Assembly: GCF_001894885.1 (NCBI RefSeq)
Contig: NZ_BCXB01000006.1
Span: 62,001 to 126,000 of the forward strand
Direction of reading: 5' to 3'
Length of the DNA: 64,000 bases
From: Rhodococcus marinonascens NBRC 14363
GTDB lineage: Bacteria; Actinomycetota; Actinomycetes; Mycobacteriales; Mycobacteriaceae
The notes below the pieces were generated by a model that saw only the letters and a program-made list of their open reading frames with translations, had not been told where the DNA came from and ran no database searches. The translations under genes were made by a program, and so were the position numbers. Positions 29,740 to 38,817 of this stretch are shown here, piece after piece; the first letter of the stretch is position 1, and each line of letters begins with the position of its first letter.

Positions 29740-31437
29740 ATGGCCGACTTCGTCTACGAGGACCTGCTACCGATCGGTGACGACCCCACCGAATATCGGT
29801 TGCTGACCACCGAGGGGGTGACGACTGTCGCAGGACCCGACGGCCGCACCTTCCTGTCCGTCGAGCCCGAGGCGTTGCGTCTACTCACCGAGACCGCACT
29901 CCACGACATCTCGCATTACCTGCGCAGCGATCATCTGAAGCAGCTCGCGAGCATCCTCGACGATCCGGAAGCGTCCAGCAACGACAAGTTCGTCGCGCTG
30001 GATCTACTCAAGAACGCCAATATCTCTGCTGCCGGCGTTCTGCCGATGTGCCAGGACACTGGCACCGCGATCGTCATGGGCAAGCGCGGTCAGCACGTCC
30101 TCACCCCCGGCGACGACGAGAGGGCCATCGCGCGGGGCGTCTACGACGCCTACACCCGGCTCAACCTGCGGTACTCGCAGAACGCGCCGATCACGATGTG
30201 GGACGAGAAGAACACCGGAAGCAACCTCCCTGCGCAGATCGAGCTCTACGCCGACACCGCGGGCGGCCACGAGAACGCCTACAAGTTCCTGTTCATGGCC
30301 AAGGGTGGTGGCAGCGCCAACAAGTCCTACCTGTACCAGGAGACCAAGGCGATCCTGAACCCCAACGGCATGATGCGTTTCCTCGAAGAGAAGATCCGCG
30401 CCCTCGGCACTGCGGCCTGCCCGCCGTACCATCTCGCTATCGTCGTCGGCGGCACCTCGGCCGAGTTCGCGCTCAAGACAGCCAAGTACGCGTCCGCGCA
30501 TTACCTGGACGAGCTTCCCAACGAGGGTGCGATCACCGGTCGCGGCTTCCGCGACCTCGACCTCGAGGAAGAAGTCCTCGAACTCACCCGCAAGATCGGC
30601 ATCGGTGCCCAGTTCGGCGGCAAGTACTTCTGCCACGACGTCCGCGTCATCCGTCTCCCACGTCACGGCGCCTCCCTCCCGGTGGCGCTCGCCGTGTCCT
30701 GCTCCGCAGACCGTCAGGCCAAGGCGAAGATCACCCCCGAGGGTGTCTTCCTCGAACAACTCGAGTTCAACCCCGGCCGCTTCCTCCCCGAGGTCACCGA
30801 CGCCCAACTCGATACCGAGACAGATGGCGTCTCCGGCACCGGCAAGGGCGCCGCCGTCAAGATCGACCTCACCACGCCGATGCCGCAGATCCTCGCCGAG
30901 TTGTCGAAGCACCCGGTAAAGACCCGTTTGTCGCTGACCGGTCCGCTGGTCGTCGCCCGCGACATCGCCCACGCGAAGATCAAGGAACGCCTCGACGCCG
31001 GCGAGGAGATGCCGCAGTACCTCAAGGATCATCCGGTGTACTACGCCGGTCCGGCCAAGACGCCCGACGGCATGGCATCCGGTTCCTTCGGTCCCACCAC
31101 CGCCGGCCGAATGGACTCGTATGTGGAGCAGTTTCAGGCCGCGGGCGGGTCGATGGTAATGCTCGCCAAGGGCAACCGCTCCAAGCAGGTCACCGACGCG
31201 TGCAAGTCGTACGGCGGCTTCTACCTCGGCTCAATCGGCGGCCCCGCGGCACGTCTGGCCCTCGACTGCATCAAGAAGGTCGAGGTGATCGAGTACGAGG
31301 AACTGGGCATGGAGGCGATCTGGAAGATCGAGGTCGAGGACTTCCCCGCGTTCATCGTGGTCGACGACAAGGGTGAAGACTTCTTTGCCCACACCGGCGA
31401 GGTCACGTTGACGGTCGGCAAGCGCCCCGGCCTGTAG
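29740..31437 (+). CDS. Fumarate hydratase class I (iron-sulphur)
   Basis: A 565-residue one-chain class I fumarase that interconverts fumarate and malate using an oxygen-sensitive [4Fe-4S] cluster. The three cluster ligands are Cys104 (LPMCQDTG), Cys227 (AACPPYH) and Cys321 (VSCSADR), which line up with those of E. coli FumA (105, 224, 318). The N-terminal alpha domain and C-terminal beta domain ([47 protein letters not shown]) are fused as in FumA. AGGAGAG precedes the ATG at 29740. A second, unrelated fumarase (class II) is at 60578. Confidence 0.95.
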   Translation: MADFVYEDLLPIGDDPTEYRLLTTEGVTTVAGPDGRTFLSVEPEALRLLTETALHDISHYLRSDHLKQLASILDDPEASSNDKFVALDLLKNANISAAGVLPMCQDTGTAIVMGKRGQHVLTPGDDERAIARGVYDAYTRLNLRYSQNAPITMWDEKNTGSNLPAQIELYADTAGGHENAYKFLFMAKGGGSANKSYLYQETKAILNPNGMMRFLEEKIRALGTAACPPYHLAIVVGGTSAEFALKTAKYASAHYLDELPNEGAITGRGFRDLDLEEEVLELTRKIGIGAQFGGKYFCHDVRVIRLPRHGASLPVALAVSCSADRQAKAKITPEGVFLEQLEFNPGRFLPEVTDAQLDTETDGVSGTGKGAAVKIDLTTPMPQILAELSKHPVKTRLSLTGPLVVARDIAHAKIKERLDAGEEMPQYLKDHPVYYAGPAKTPDGMASGSFGPTTAGRMDSYVEQFQAAGGSMVMLAKGNRSKQVTDACKSYGGFYLGSIGGPAARLALDCIKKVEVIEYEELGMEAIWKIEVEDFPAFIVVDDKGEDFFAHTGEVTLTVGKRPGL

Positions 31438-31461
31438 TCGGCGCCGACCGAAAGATCGTTC

Positions 31462-32271
31462 CTACACTCGGCAGAGGATTTCGCTGTGCAGCAGCGCGAA
31501 CCAGCCGTCGCACTCCCGCACCCACGAATGCCATCCTGCCGCAATGTGTTCCAGATCCTCCGGAGTTGCCAATCCCAGTTCGATCGCACGGTCGGCGTAG
31601 TTGGAGTGGAGGACGCGATCGGCCCAGGAACCGCCCCACCACTCGCGATCCTCGTCCGAGGAGAAACACCACGTGCTGGCGGTAGTCATGAACTCTTCGA
31701 GACCAGCCTCGTGTGCCCACGCCCGAAGGCGCCGCCCCGCGTCGGGCTCACCCCCGTTCGCACGGGCGGTGGCCTTGTACAGCGCCAGCCACCGGTCGAG
31801 TTCCGGCTTCGCCGGGTACCAGGTGAACGTGCCGTAGTCGGTGTCGCGGACGGCGACGATTCCGCCCGGCTTGCAGACACGCTTCATTTCACGCAACGCC
31901 TGCACCGGATCACCGACATGTTGCAATACCTGGTGTGCGTACACGACATCGTAAGTGTCGTCGGCGAAGTCGAGTGCGTGAATGTCCGACACCACCGTCT
32001 TGGCATTCGGGACACATCGTTTCGCGAACTCGGCCCGTGCCAAGTTCAGCGCCTCGTCGTTCATCTCGACGGCCGTGACTTCTCCGGGAGCGACAAGGCC
32101 CGCGAGGTCAGCAGTGATGGTTCCCGGACCGCAACCGACGTCGAGCAAAGTCATTCCACTGGCCAAATGCGGCAACAGGTACCCGGCGGAGTTCTCCGCC
32201 GTACGCCACCGGTGGTTGCGCAGCACCGACTCATCGTGCCCGTGCGAATACACCGTCGCCTCGCTGTTCAT
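31462..32271 (-). CDS. SAM-dependent methyltransferase, class I
   Basis: The 269-residue protein has a Rossmann methyltransferase domain: LLDVGCGPGTI (motif I), VTAVEMND, DIHALDFADDTYDVVYAHQVLQHV and KPGGIVAVRD. It starts MNSEATVYSHGHDESVLRNH, typical of UbiE-like methyltransferases in actinobacteria. The ATG at 32271 is preferred to one at 32298 because TACCGT lies 7 nt before it (leaderless geometry). The substrate is unknown. It is convergent with fumarase, 24 bp away. Confidence 0.85.
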   Translation of the reverse strand: MNSEATVYSHGHDESVLRNHRWRTAENSAGYLLPHLASGMTLLDVGCGPGTITADLAGLVAPGEVTAVEMNDEALNLARAEFAKRCVPNAKTVVSDIHALDFADDTYDVVYAHQVLQHVGDPVQALREMKRVCKPGGIVAVRDTDYGTFTWYPAKPELDRWLALYKATARANGGEPDAGRRLRAWAHEAGLEEFMTTASTWCFSSDEDREWWGGSWADRVLHSNYADRAIELGLATPEDLEHIAAGWHSWVRECDGWFALLHSEILCRV

Positions 32272-32278
32272 GTTGCCG

Positions 32279-32284
32279 ACGGTA
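32279..32284 (-). promoter_or_regulatory. -10 box TACCGT, leaderless start of the methyltransferase gene
   Basis: TACCGT on the minus strand ends 7 nt before the ATG at 32271. It fits TANNNT and supports the shorter start. Confidence 0.4.
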
Positions 32285-32323
32285 GCAATCGGGGCCATCT
32301 TCCGCTCAGCAACCGCGGCGGGA

Positions 32324-32674
32324 TCAGGTCCAGAGCGCGGCGACTAGAACGGTAACGATGGACAGCCCGCCGATCACATGCACCATGTTCGGGTTCTCCA
32401 ACCCCTTCTTCTGCTTGCCTCGGAAGATCTCGGCCAGCGCAAGAATCACGAGCGACAGTACGAGTTTCACACCGATCTTGATGTGGTTGTAGTCCTTGTC
32501 GAGTGCACCCTCGCCGATGCCGACGAGAATGAGTCCTGACACGAATTGGAGTCGCGCACCCCACACCATCACCTCGGAGACCCGCGGAGTCGCGAGTACC
32601 GCGAAGTAGCCACCGACGAGGGCGGCCATACCGAGCAGATGGCAGACGAAAACGAGATGGTAGAGGACGGTCAT
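32324..32674 (-). CDS. Small four-helix membrane protein
   Basis: A 116-residue protein with four predicted helices (about residues 5-27, 38-55, 66-84 and 98-115). The layout, with His at positions 6 and 12 and a cytosolic loop RGKQKKGLENPN, is common in actinobacteria in small conserved integral membrane proteins of unknown role. The ATG at 32674 has TAAGCT 6 nt upstream and no ribosome-binding site. The methyltransferase gene follows, 52 bp downstream on the same strand. Confidence 0.7.
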   Translation of the reverse strand: MTVLYHLVFVCHLLGMAALVGGYFAVLATPRVSEVMVWGARLQFVSGLILVGIGEGALDKDYNHIKIGVKLVLSLVILALAEIFRGKQKKGLENPNMVHVIGGLSIVTVLVAALWT

Positions 32675-32680
32675 GTCGAC

Positions 32681-32686
32681 AGCTTA
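32681..32686 (-). promoter_or_regulatory. -10 box TAAGCT, leaderless start of the membrane-protein gene
   Basis: TAAGCT on the minus strand ends exactly 6 nt before the ATG at 32674, placing transcription on the A of the start codon. Confidence 0.45.
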
Positions 32687-32799
32687 GTGGCCGGGTTCAT
32701 CAGTTCATCAGCTCACCCGTTCGTCCGGGGCCAGTCCGCTCGGCGCATCCCACAACTACAGCAACATCGACCCCGCGTCTGACGTAGCGAACCGACCGG

Positions 32800-33369
32800 T
32801 CAGCCGGACACGATCCCCGCCTCGATCGCCGCCTCCCGATAGGCTGCGGCCAGGGTTGCGACGGTTTCATGGGCGTTGAGCCCGCTCGGATTGGGCACAA
32901 CCCACAACTCCGCACCCTCGAAGCCGCCCGGTTGCTTCCCCTTCTTTGCACCCCGCTGTCCGAAAGCCGTGCGATAGGCAGTAACCCCCGCAATCGCAAC
33001 GACTCGAGGAACGTTGTCACGCACCATGACTCGAAGCCGTTCGCCGCCGGCCGCCAATTCCTCGGCGGTCAACTCGTCGGCCTTCGCCGTGGCGCGCCGC
33101 GCCAGATTGGTGATACCGACGCCGCGCTCGACCAGGTAGTTCCGATCCGCATCCGACATTCCGTCCGTCGGATCGATCGCACGCTCGATGATCCCGGCGG
33201 CCAGCAGGGCCGGATAGAATCGGTTGCCCGGCCGCGCGAAATGCGCCCCGGTCGCCGCCGTCCACAACCCCGGGTTGATTCCGACGAACAGCAGGCGGCA
33301 GTCTTGTCCGATGAGTTCCGGGACCTCGGCATCGCGGAACGACTCCAACTCCGCGCGGGTGAAACTCAC
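32800..33369 (-). CDS. mug: G/U mismatch-specific DNA glycosylase, Mug/TDG family
   Basis: The 189-residue protein removes uracil or thymine mispaired with guanine, starting base-excision repair. The active-site motif GINPG (Asn32) and the intercalation loop NPSGLNAHE (about residues 159-167) identify the Mug/TDG family; the length is near that of E. coli Mug. It lies downstream of htpG on the same strand with a 107-bp gap. The start is GTG at 33369. Confidence 0.92.
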   Translation of the reverse strand: MSFTRAELESFRDAEVPELIGQDCRLLFVGINPGLWTAATGAHFARPGNRFYPALLAAGIIERAIDPTDGMSDADRNYLVERGVGITNLARRATAKADELTAEELAAGGERLRVMVRDNVPRVVAIAGVTAYRTAFGQRGAKKGKQPGGFEGAELWVVPNPSGLNAHETVATLAAAYREAAIEAGIVSG

Positions 33370-33476
33370 GGCCGACCCGCCTCCAAAGTTATGGTCGGTG
33401 TGCGGAATTGGTCACGGGGCGAGCGGGCTCCCACAACGAACCCCGTTCCCCCCGTGACCAATACGAGCAAGCGGAA

Positions 33477-35405
33477 CTACACCGTCCTGGCGAGACGGTT
33501 GGCGAGCATGGTCGTGAACCGTGCAGGGTCGTCGAGTTCGCCACCTTCGGCGAGCAGTGCCATGCCGTAGAGGAGTTCGGCGGTCTCCCCCAGCGCTGCG
33601 TCCTCGCTGCGCTCACCGTGAGCGTCCCGCAACCCGCTGACCAGCGGGTGGGTCGGGTTCAGTTCGAGGATGCGCTTCGAGGTGGGAACCGGCTGTCCTG
33701 ACGCCCGGTACATCCGTTCGAGCGCGGGCGACATGCTGAAGGCGTCGCCGACAATGCAGGCCGGAGACGTAGTCAACCGGGAGGACAGCCTGACCTCCTT
33801 GACCTGCTCGGTCAGCGCTTCGGCCATCCAGGTGAGCAGGCCCGCGAAATCCTTCTCCTGCTCTTCCCGCTCGGACTCGTGGGCCTTCTTGTCTTCCTCG
33901 GTGTCGAGATCGACCTCGCCTTTCGCGATCGACTGGAACGACTTGCCATCGAATTCCGGAATCGCACCGACCCACATCTCATCGACCGGGTCTGTCAGCA
34001 GCAGTACCTCGTAGCCCTTCGCCCGGAAGGCTTCCATGTGTGGCGAACTCTCGAGCAACTGCCGGGATTCACCGGTCGCGTAGAAGATCTGCTCCTGACC
34101 GTCCTTCATCCGAGCGACATACTCTTCCAGCGACGTCAGTTCGTCCTCGCTGTGTGTGGACTCGAACAACGAGACGCCCAGCAGCACATCTCGATTGTCG
34201 GTGTCCGACATCAGGCCTTCCTTGACCGCGCGGCCGAACTCCCCCCAGAACGCCCGGTAGTCGTCGGGGCGCTCCGCTTTCAGGTCCTTGATGGTGGTGA
34301 GAACCTTCTTGGTGAGCCTGCGGCGGATGGCTCGGATCTGCCGGTCCTGCTGAAGGATCTCGCGGGAGACGTTGAGCGAGAGGTCCTGTGCGTCCACCAC
34401 CCCCTTGACGAAGCGCAGGTACTCGGGCATCAACTGGTCGCAGTCGTCCATGATGAAGACGCGCTTGACGTAGAGCTGGATGCCGGTCTTCCCATCGCGC
34501 ATGAAGAGGTCGAACGGCGCGTGCGACGGGATGAACAGCAGCGCTTGGAACTCGAACGTGCCCTCCGCCTTCATCGGGATGACCTCGAGGGGGTCGTCCC
34601 AGGCATGGGCGATGTGCTTGTAGAACTCCTTGTATTCGTCCTCGGTGACGTCGTCCTTCGATCGGGCCCACAGCGCCTTCATCGAGTTGATCGTCTCGGA
34701 AGTCGTGGTGACCTCGCCCTCGCCCTCGCCCTCGGCTGGGACCGTTCGCTCGACGTCCATCCGGATCGGCCAGGCGATGAAGTCGGAATACCGCTTGACG
34801 AGTTCCTTGATCTTCCGGTCCGAGGTGTAGTCGTGCAGCTGATCTTCTGCGTCCTCGGGCTTGAGGTGCAGGGTGACCGAACTGCCCTGCGGCGCGTCAT
34901 CGACTGCTTCGATCGTGTACGTCGCCTCGCCGCTCGACTCCCAGCGGGTGGCCCCGCTCTCGCCAGCCTTCCGCGTCAGCAGGGTCACCTTGTCTGCGAC
35001 CATGAACGTCGAGTAGAAGCCGATGCCGAACTGCCCGATCAGCTCCTCGGACGCTGCGGAGTCCTTGGCCTCCCGCAGCTTGTTGCGCAGGTCTGCCGTC
35101 CCGGACTTGGCCAGCGTGCCGATGAGGTCGACGACCTCCTCGTGCGACATACCGATGCCGTTGTCGCGGATCGTGAGTGTGCGGTTCTCCTCGTCCAACT
35201 CGATCTCGATGTGCAGATCCGACGTATCGACGTCGAGATCCTTATTGCGGAAGGCTTCGAGCCGTAACTTGTCCAATGCATCCGAAGAATTGGAGATGAG
35301 CTCCCGCAGGAACGAGTCCTTGTTGGAGTACACCGAGTGGATCATGAGGTCCAGAATTTGGCGGGTCTCCGCCTGGAACTGCAGTTGTTCGATATTTGTG
35401 CTCAC
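33477..35405 (-). CDS. htpG: Chaperone HtpG (Hsp90)
   Basis: A 642-residue cytosolic Hsp90. The ATPase domain has SFLRELISNSSDALDKLR (catalytic Glu and Asn), DNGIGMSHEEV and GQFGIGFYSTFMVAD; the middle domain has YVKRVFIMDDCDQLMPEYL and LNVSREILQQDRQI; the C-terminal dimerisation domain ends in LLYGMALLAEGGELDDP. The GTG at 35405 (VSTNIEQLQFQAE) has AAGGGA at about 8 nt; the longer open frame only reads the leader with its tandem repeat. Confidence 0.95.
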   Translation of the reverse strand: MSTNIEQLQFQAETRQILDLMIHSVYSNKDSFLRELISNSSDALDKLRLEAFRNKDLDVDTSDLHIEIELDEENRTLTIRDNGIGMSHEEVVDLIGTLAKSGTADLRNKLREAKDSAASEELIGQFGIGFYSTFMVADKVTLLTRKAGESGATRWESSGEATYTIEAVDDAPQGSSVTLHLKPEDAEDQLHDYTSDRKIKELVKRYSDFIAWPIRMDVERTVPAEGEGEGEVTTTSETINSMKALWARSKDDVTEDEYKEFYKHIAHAWDDPLEVIPMKAEGTFEFQALLFIPSHAPFDLFMRDGKTGIQLYVKRVFIMDDCDQLMPEYLRFVKGVVDAQDLSLNVSREILQQDRQIRAIRRRLTKKVLTTIKDLKAERPDDYRAFWGEFGRAVKEGLMSDTDNRDVLLGVSLFESTHSEDELTSLEEYVARMKDGQEQIFYATGESRQLLESSPHMEAFRAKGYEVLLLTDPVDEMWVGAIPEFDGKSFQSIAKGEVDLDTEEDKKAHESEREEQEKDFAGLLTWMAEALTEQVKEVRLSSRLTTSPACIVGDAFSMSPALERMYRASGQPVPTSKRILELNPTHPLVSGLRDAHGERSEDAALGETAELLYGMALLAEGGELDDPARFTTMLANRLARTV

Positions 35406-35794
35406 TTCGATTCCCTTCGACAGCAGAACCCTCGACACCAGATTTGTCGACACCAGATTCGTCGTTCGAATGATAACCCGCTGTCGCGAATGGGGTTCTT
35501 CGGTCACCGGACAAACTGCTGCCACTCACCGATCGGTCACCCTTGCTTCTCCTCGATCGGTGGAAACGGGGCGCAGGAGCTGAAGTTGGTTCATTCATGC
35601 ACCGGGCCACCACTTACCGCCGACATGTGTTGCAGTGCAAACATCTTCGGGAGGGTGTAGTTCCTCCATGATACGCCGGCCCTCGATCTGTCGCTGCCGG
35701 CCCGAGACTGCGATGCCCAAGTCGCACGCCCCAGAGGGGTCTCTCACGGTATCGTCGGGAACGACCCATACGACAGTCCCGTGGCAGGGGGGCC
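35406..35794. other. Divergent intergenic region, htpG / EF-G-like gene
   Basis: This 389-bp stretch must hold the promoters of htpG (left) and of the EF-G-like gene (right). It contains the 15-bp tandem repeat listed separately and an 11-bp palindrome TTGCAGTGCAA (35630-35640). I see no HAIR or CIRCE heat-shock element. The short open frames here have no ribosome-binding site or recognisable product. Confidence 0.5.
35432..35461. repeat. 15-bp tandem direct repeat in the htpG leader
   Basis: TCGACACCAGATTTG (35432-35446) is followed directly by TCGACACCAGATTCG (35447-35461), with one mismatch. It lies 27-56 bp upstream of the htpG start. It may be a protein-binding site or a slippage product. 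Confidence 0.6.
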
Positions 35795-37825
35795 GTGACG
35801 ATCGAGAGTGATCTGATCCGCAATATCGCGCTGGTGGGGCATCAGGGCAACGGCAAGACGAGCCTCGCAGAGGCAATGCTCTACCGGGCCGGTGTCATTA
35901 CTCGCCCCGGACGCGTGGAGAGCGGCAACACCGTACTCGACACCCAACCGGAAGAACACGACCACACCCAGTCGCTGACGCTCGGTCTGGCCTCCTTCTC
36001 CTGGGGCGATCATCGGATCAATCTCCTCGACCCGCCTGGCTACGCCGATTTCGTCGGCGACGCGATGACCGCACTCCGGGTCGCGGACGTCGCCGTGTTC
36101 GTGATCGACGGGGTCAGTGGTCTACAGGTGAACGATGAACTGCTGTGGCAGGCGGCCAACGAGCGATCGATCCCTCGGATCCTCTTCATCAACAAGTTGG
36201 ACAAGGAGCGAGCGTCCTTCGATGCGGTCCTGGCCGGAATCCACGACCGGTTCGGCTCCGGAGTGGAAGCAGTCGATCTGCCGATCGGCGAGGCATCCGC
36301 GTTTGCGGGTGTCGCCGATCTCCTGACCGAACGCGTCATGCTCTACGACACCGGTTCAGCGACCACGAGCGACGAACTCCCGGCCGACATCGCCGACCGC
36401 GAGCACGAGCAACACGAACATCTCGTGGAGGACGTGGTCGAGATCGAGGATGATCTGCTCTCCAGGTATCTCGAAGGGGAGGACATCGGCGTCGCCGAAC
36501 TCGAGCACGCACTGAGCGTAGGTTTTGCCGGTGGCACCCTGTGGCCGGTGCTGTGCGGGTCGGCCGTCGACGCCATCGCGGTCGATCGTCTACTCGACTT
36601 CGTGTGCCGGATCGCGGCTGCACCGGCGGAGGCCCCCGGCATCGAAGTACATGACAACGGCCGGGTCAGCGAAGTGCCGTGCGATGCGTCCGGTGATCCA
36701 CTGGCGTACGTCTTCAAGACCCAGACCGACGAATACGTCGGCCAGGTGGCGTTGATGAAGATCGCCTCCGGCACCGTGCACGCCGACGACGTCCTCGTGA
36801 ATCAGCGCACCGGAGCAAAGGAGCGTCTGCACAATCTGCTTCGCGTCCTCGGCAGCAAGCACACCGCGATCGACTCCGCGGAGGCGGGCGATATCGTCGG
36901 CGCGATCAAACTCGCCGACGTCGCGACTGGCGACACCCTGGCGCCGATCGGGTCCTCACTCACCGTGGCGCCGATCGAACGCGCGCGACCTGTATACGGG
37001 ATTGCTGTGGCCGCCGAGAGCGCAGGCGACGAGGACAAGTTGTCGACCGCCCTGGCCGAACTCGTCAGCGACGACCCGACGCTGGAAGTGATCCGTGACA
37101 ACGAAACCCATCAGACGGTGGTCCGTGGCGCGGGCGACATGCACGTACAGGTGGCCCTGACACGGCTGCAGCGGCGATACGGGATCACCCTCCGCACCGA
37201 ACCCATGAAGATCGCGTACCGCGAGACTCTGCTCGGATCCACCGAGGCGGAGGGCCGTCACAAGAAGCAGTCCGGCGGTCACGGCCAGTTCGGCGTGGCC
37301 ACCGTCCGCTTCGAACCACTTCCCCTCGACGACGGCTACGAGTTCGTCGACGAGACTCGCGGCGGGGTGATTCCCAAGTCTCTCGTCTCTGCGGTCGGCA
37401 AGGGCGTCGCCGACTCCATGGAACGCGGGGGCCGACACGGGTTTCCTCTCGTCGACCTGCGAGCGACGGTCCTCGACGGAAAACACCACTCGGTCGATTC
37501 CGATGATTTCAGCTTCAGGATGGCCGGGGCGCTCGCCCTCCGCGCGGCTATTGACAGTGTGGGCACCCGCGTCCTCGAACCGGTCGACCACCTGGAGGTC
37601 ACAGTGCCCGCGGCCGTTCAGGGTGACGTGATGGCAGATCTCGGACGTCGGCGGGGGCAGATCGAAGGCACCGAACCGGCCCGCGACGGCGAGATCACCG
37701 TGATCGCCTCCGTCCCGACGAGCGAGGTCACCGACTATGCGGTTGCGCTCCGATCGATTACTCACGGGCGTGGCCGTCTCACATTGAGATTCAAGTGTTA
37801 CCAGGAGCGACCCGAACCACGCTGA
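35795..37825 (+). CDS. Elongation factor G-like GTPase (FusA2 type)
   Basis: The 676-residue protein has the EF-G domain order: G domain (GHQGNGKT P-loop; DPPGYADF switch II; NKLD at 133-136), domain II, and C-terminal domains with KKQSGGHGQFG and HGRGRLTLRF. In switch II the catalytic His of canonical EF-G (DTPGHVDF) is Tyr83, and the switch I RGITI motif is replaced (HTQSLTLGL). These changes are seen in the actinobacterial EF-G-like group (Rv0120c, FusA2), whose role is unsettled; it is not the main translocase, which is usually beside tuf. The GTG at 35795 has AGGGGGG. Confidence 0.88.
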   Translation: MTIESDLIRNIALVGHQGNGKTSLAEAMLYRAGVITRPGRVESGNTVLDTQPEEHDHTQSLTLGLASFSWGDHRINLLDPPGYADFVGDAMTALRVADVAVFVIDGVSGLQVNDELLWQAANERSIPRILFINKLDKERASFDAVLAGIHDRFGSGVEAVDLPIGEASAFAGVADLLTERVMLYDTGSATTSDELPADIADREHEQHEHLVEDVVEIEDDLLSRYLEGEDIGVAELEHALSVGFAGGTLWPVLCGSAVDAIAVDRLLDFVCRIAAAPAEAPGIEVHDNGRVSEVPCDASGDPLAYVFKTQTDEYVGQVALMKIASGTVHADDVLVNQRTGAKERLHNLLRVLGSKHTAIDSAEAGDIVGAIKLADVATGDTLAPIGSSLTVAPIERARPVYGIAVAAESAGDEDKLSTALAELVSDDPTLEVIRDNETHQTVVRGAGDMHVQVALTRLQRRYGITLRTEPMKIAYRETLLGSTEAEGRHKKQSGGHGQFGVATVRFEPLPLDDGYEFVDETRGGVIPKSLVSAVGKGVADSMERGGRHGFPLVDLRATVLDGKHHSVDSDDFSFRMAGALALRAAIDSVGTRVLEPVDHLEVTVPAAVQGDVMADLGRRRGQIEGTEPARDGEITVIASVPTSEVTDYAVALRSITHGRGRLTLRFKCYQERPEPR

Positions 37826-37900
37826 GAGTTCTATCTCCGTTCCCGATTGCCAGGGAGTTCTCAGGTTCGACCGATCGGGTACCTATTCTCGCTCGGCAAG

Positions 37901-38758
37901 ATGGATTACATGCCTGACGTGACCGTTTTCGCAGTCGGTGGCACCGGAGAGTCCCACACCGATGACGACCGAACCCACGTGTCCGGGTTGCTGTGCGAGG
38001 TCACCGACGCGCTCGACGGGCGTTTCACGTCACGCTGGGTCGGTTACCCGGCGTCGTACGGACCGGTCGCTGCAGGCGGGCTGAGTTATCGACAGAGCAC
38101 CGAGGTCGGTGTGCGCAGGCTGATCGAGGCCATCGACGGCGCCGCAGGATTGGTCATGCTGATCGGTTATTCACAGGGTTGCACCGTGATCCGTGAGGTG
38201 CTGGGGAAGATCGCCACCGGCGAATTCCGTAGCGGCAATGTCAGCGCCGCCGGTATGATCTCCGATCCCGAACAGCCCGCGGGTGCCGTTCTCGGCTGCT
38301 GTGGACGGGGAGTCGCAGGCGAAGGAGCACCGCTACCCGGCTCGATCCCTGTCCTGTGGATCGCGCACCCGAGCGACATGATCTGCAATGCCAGCGACGA
38401 CAGCTATGTCCGCGATATCGCGGACCTCACCCGGTGGATGTCGTTTCGTATGCATCGAGTGTGGCGCGCGCGAACATGGGAGCTGCTCCGCCACAACAGC
38501 TTCCAGAATGCGGAAAAGACAAGAATCACTCCGAAGCAATGGCGTACCGATTTGCAACGCCTGCGGATAGCGACGATCGAGATACTCGGCTACCTGCCGC
38601 CGCGTCTCACCTGGCACGGCGTGAACATCGCCAATTCACGAGGCGGGCGACATGTCGCATACGCCAGCGAGCCACTGGACGCCAGCGGTCTGACCGGGTG
38701 TCAGATCCTGGCCCAGTGGCTGCAGGTGCGGGCGACGTTCGCGCCCGCACCTGCATGA
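37901..38758 (+). CDS. LysB/cutinase-like alpha/beta hydrolase
   Basis: The 285-residue protein has an alpha/beta-hydrolase core with nucleophile Ser91 in GYSQG, a likely Asp159 (HPSDMIC) and His251 (GGRHVAYAS). The pattern is that of mycobacteriophage lysin B and cutinase-like hydrolases, which cleave mycolyl-arabinogalactan or other esters. I see no signal peptide, so export, if any, is not by Sec or Tat. The ATG at 37901 is used; ATG 37910 is possible, and the open frame extends back to 37847. TATTCT (37884-37889) is a -10 candidate. It follows the EF-G-like gene by 75 bp. No phage genes are nearby. Confidence 0.65.
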   Translation: MDYMPDVTVFAVGGTGESHTDDDRTHVSGLLCEVTDALDGRFTSRWVGYPASYGPVAAGGLSYRQSTEVGVRRLIEAIDGAAGLVMLIGYSQGCTVIREVLGKIATGEFRSGNVSAAGMISDPEQPAGAVLGCCGRGVAGEGAPLPGSIPVLWIAHPSDMICNASDDSYVRDIADLTRWMSFRMHRVWRARTWELLRHNSFQNAEKTRITPKQWRTDLQRLRIATIEILGYLPPRLTWHGVNIANSRGGRHVAYASEPLDASGLTGCQILAQWLQVRATFAPAPA

Positions 38759-38817
38759 AGTGGTGTAATCCCAAATCAGGTTCACCGTCAGGGCCGGTCG
38801 GCCACGGATGCAAAGGA

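Noticed and set aside
33879-35267. 462-codon plus-strand open frame inside htpG
   Set aside because: Lies fully opposite htpG, which has all Hsp90 motifs.
37847-38758. Possible prophage because of the LysB-like gene
   Set aside because: No other phage gene, no integrase, no tRNA or att-like repeat; flanking genes are ordinary chromosomal ones.
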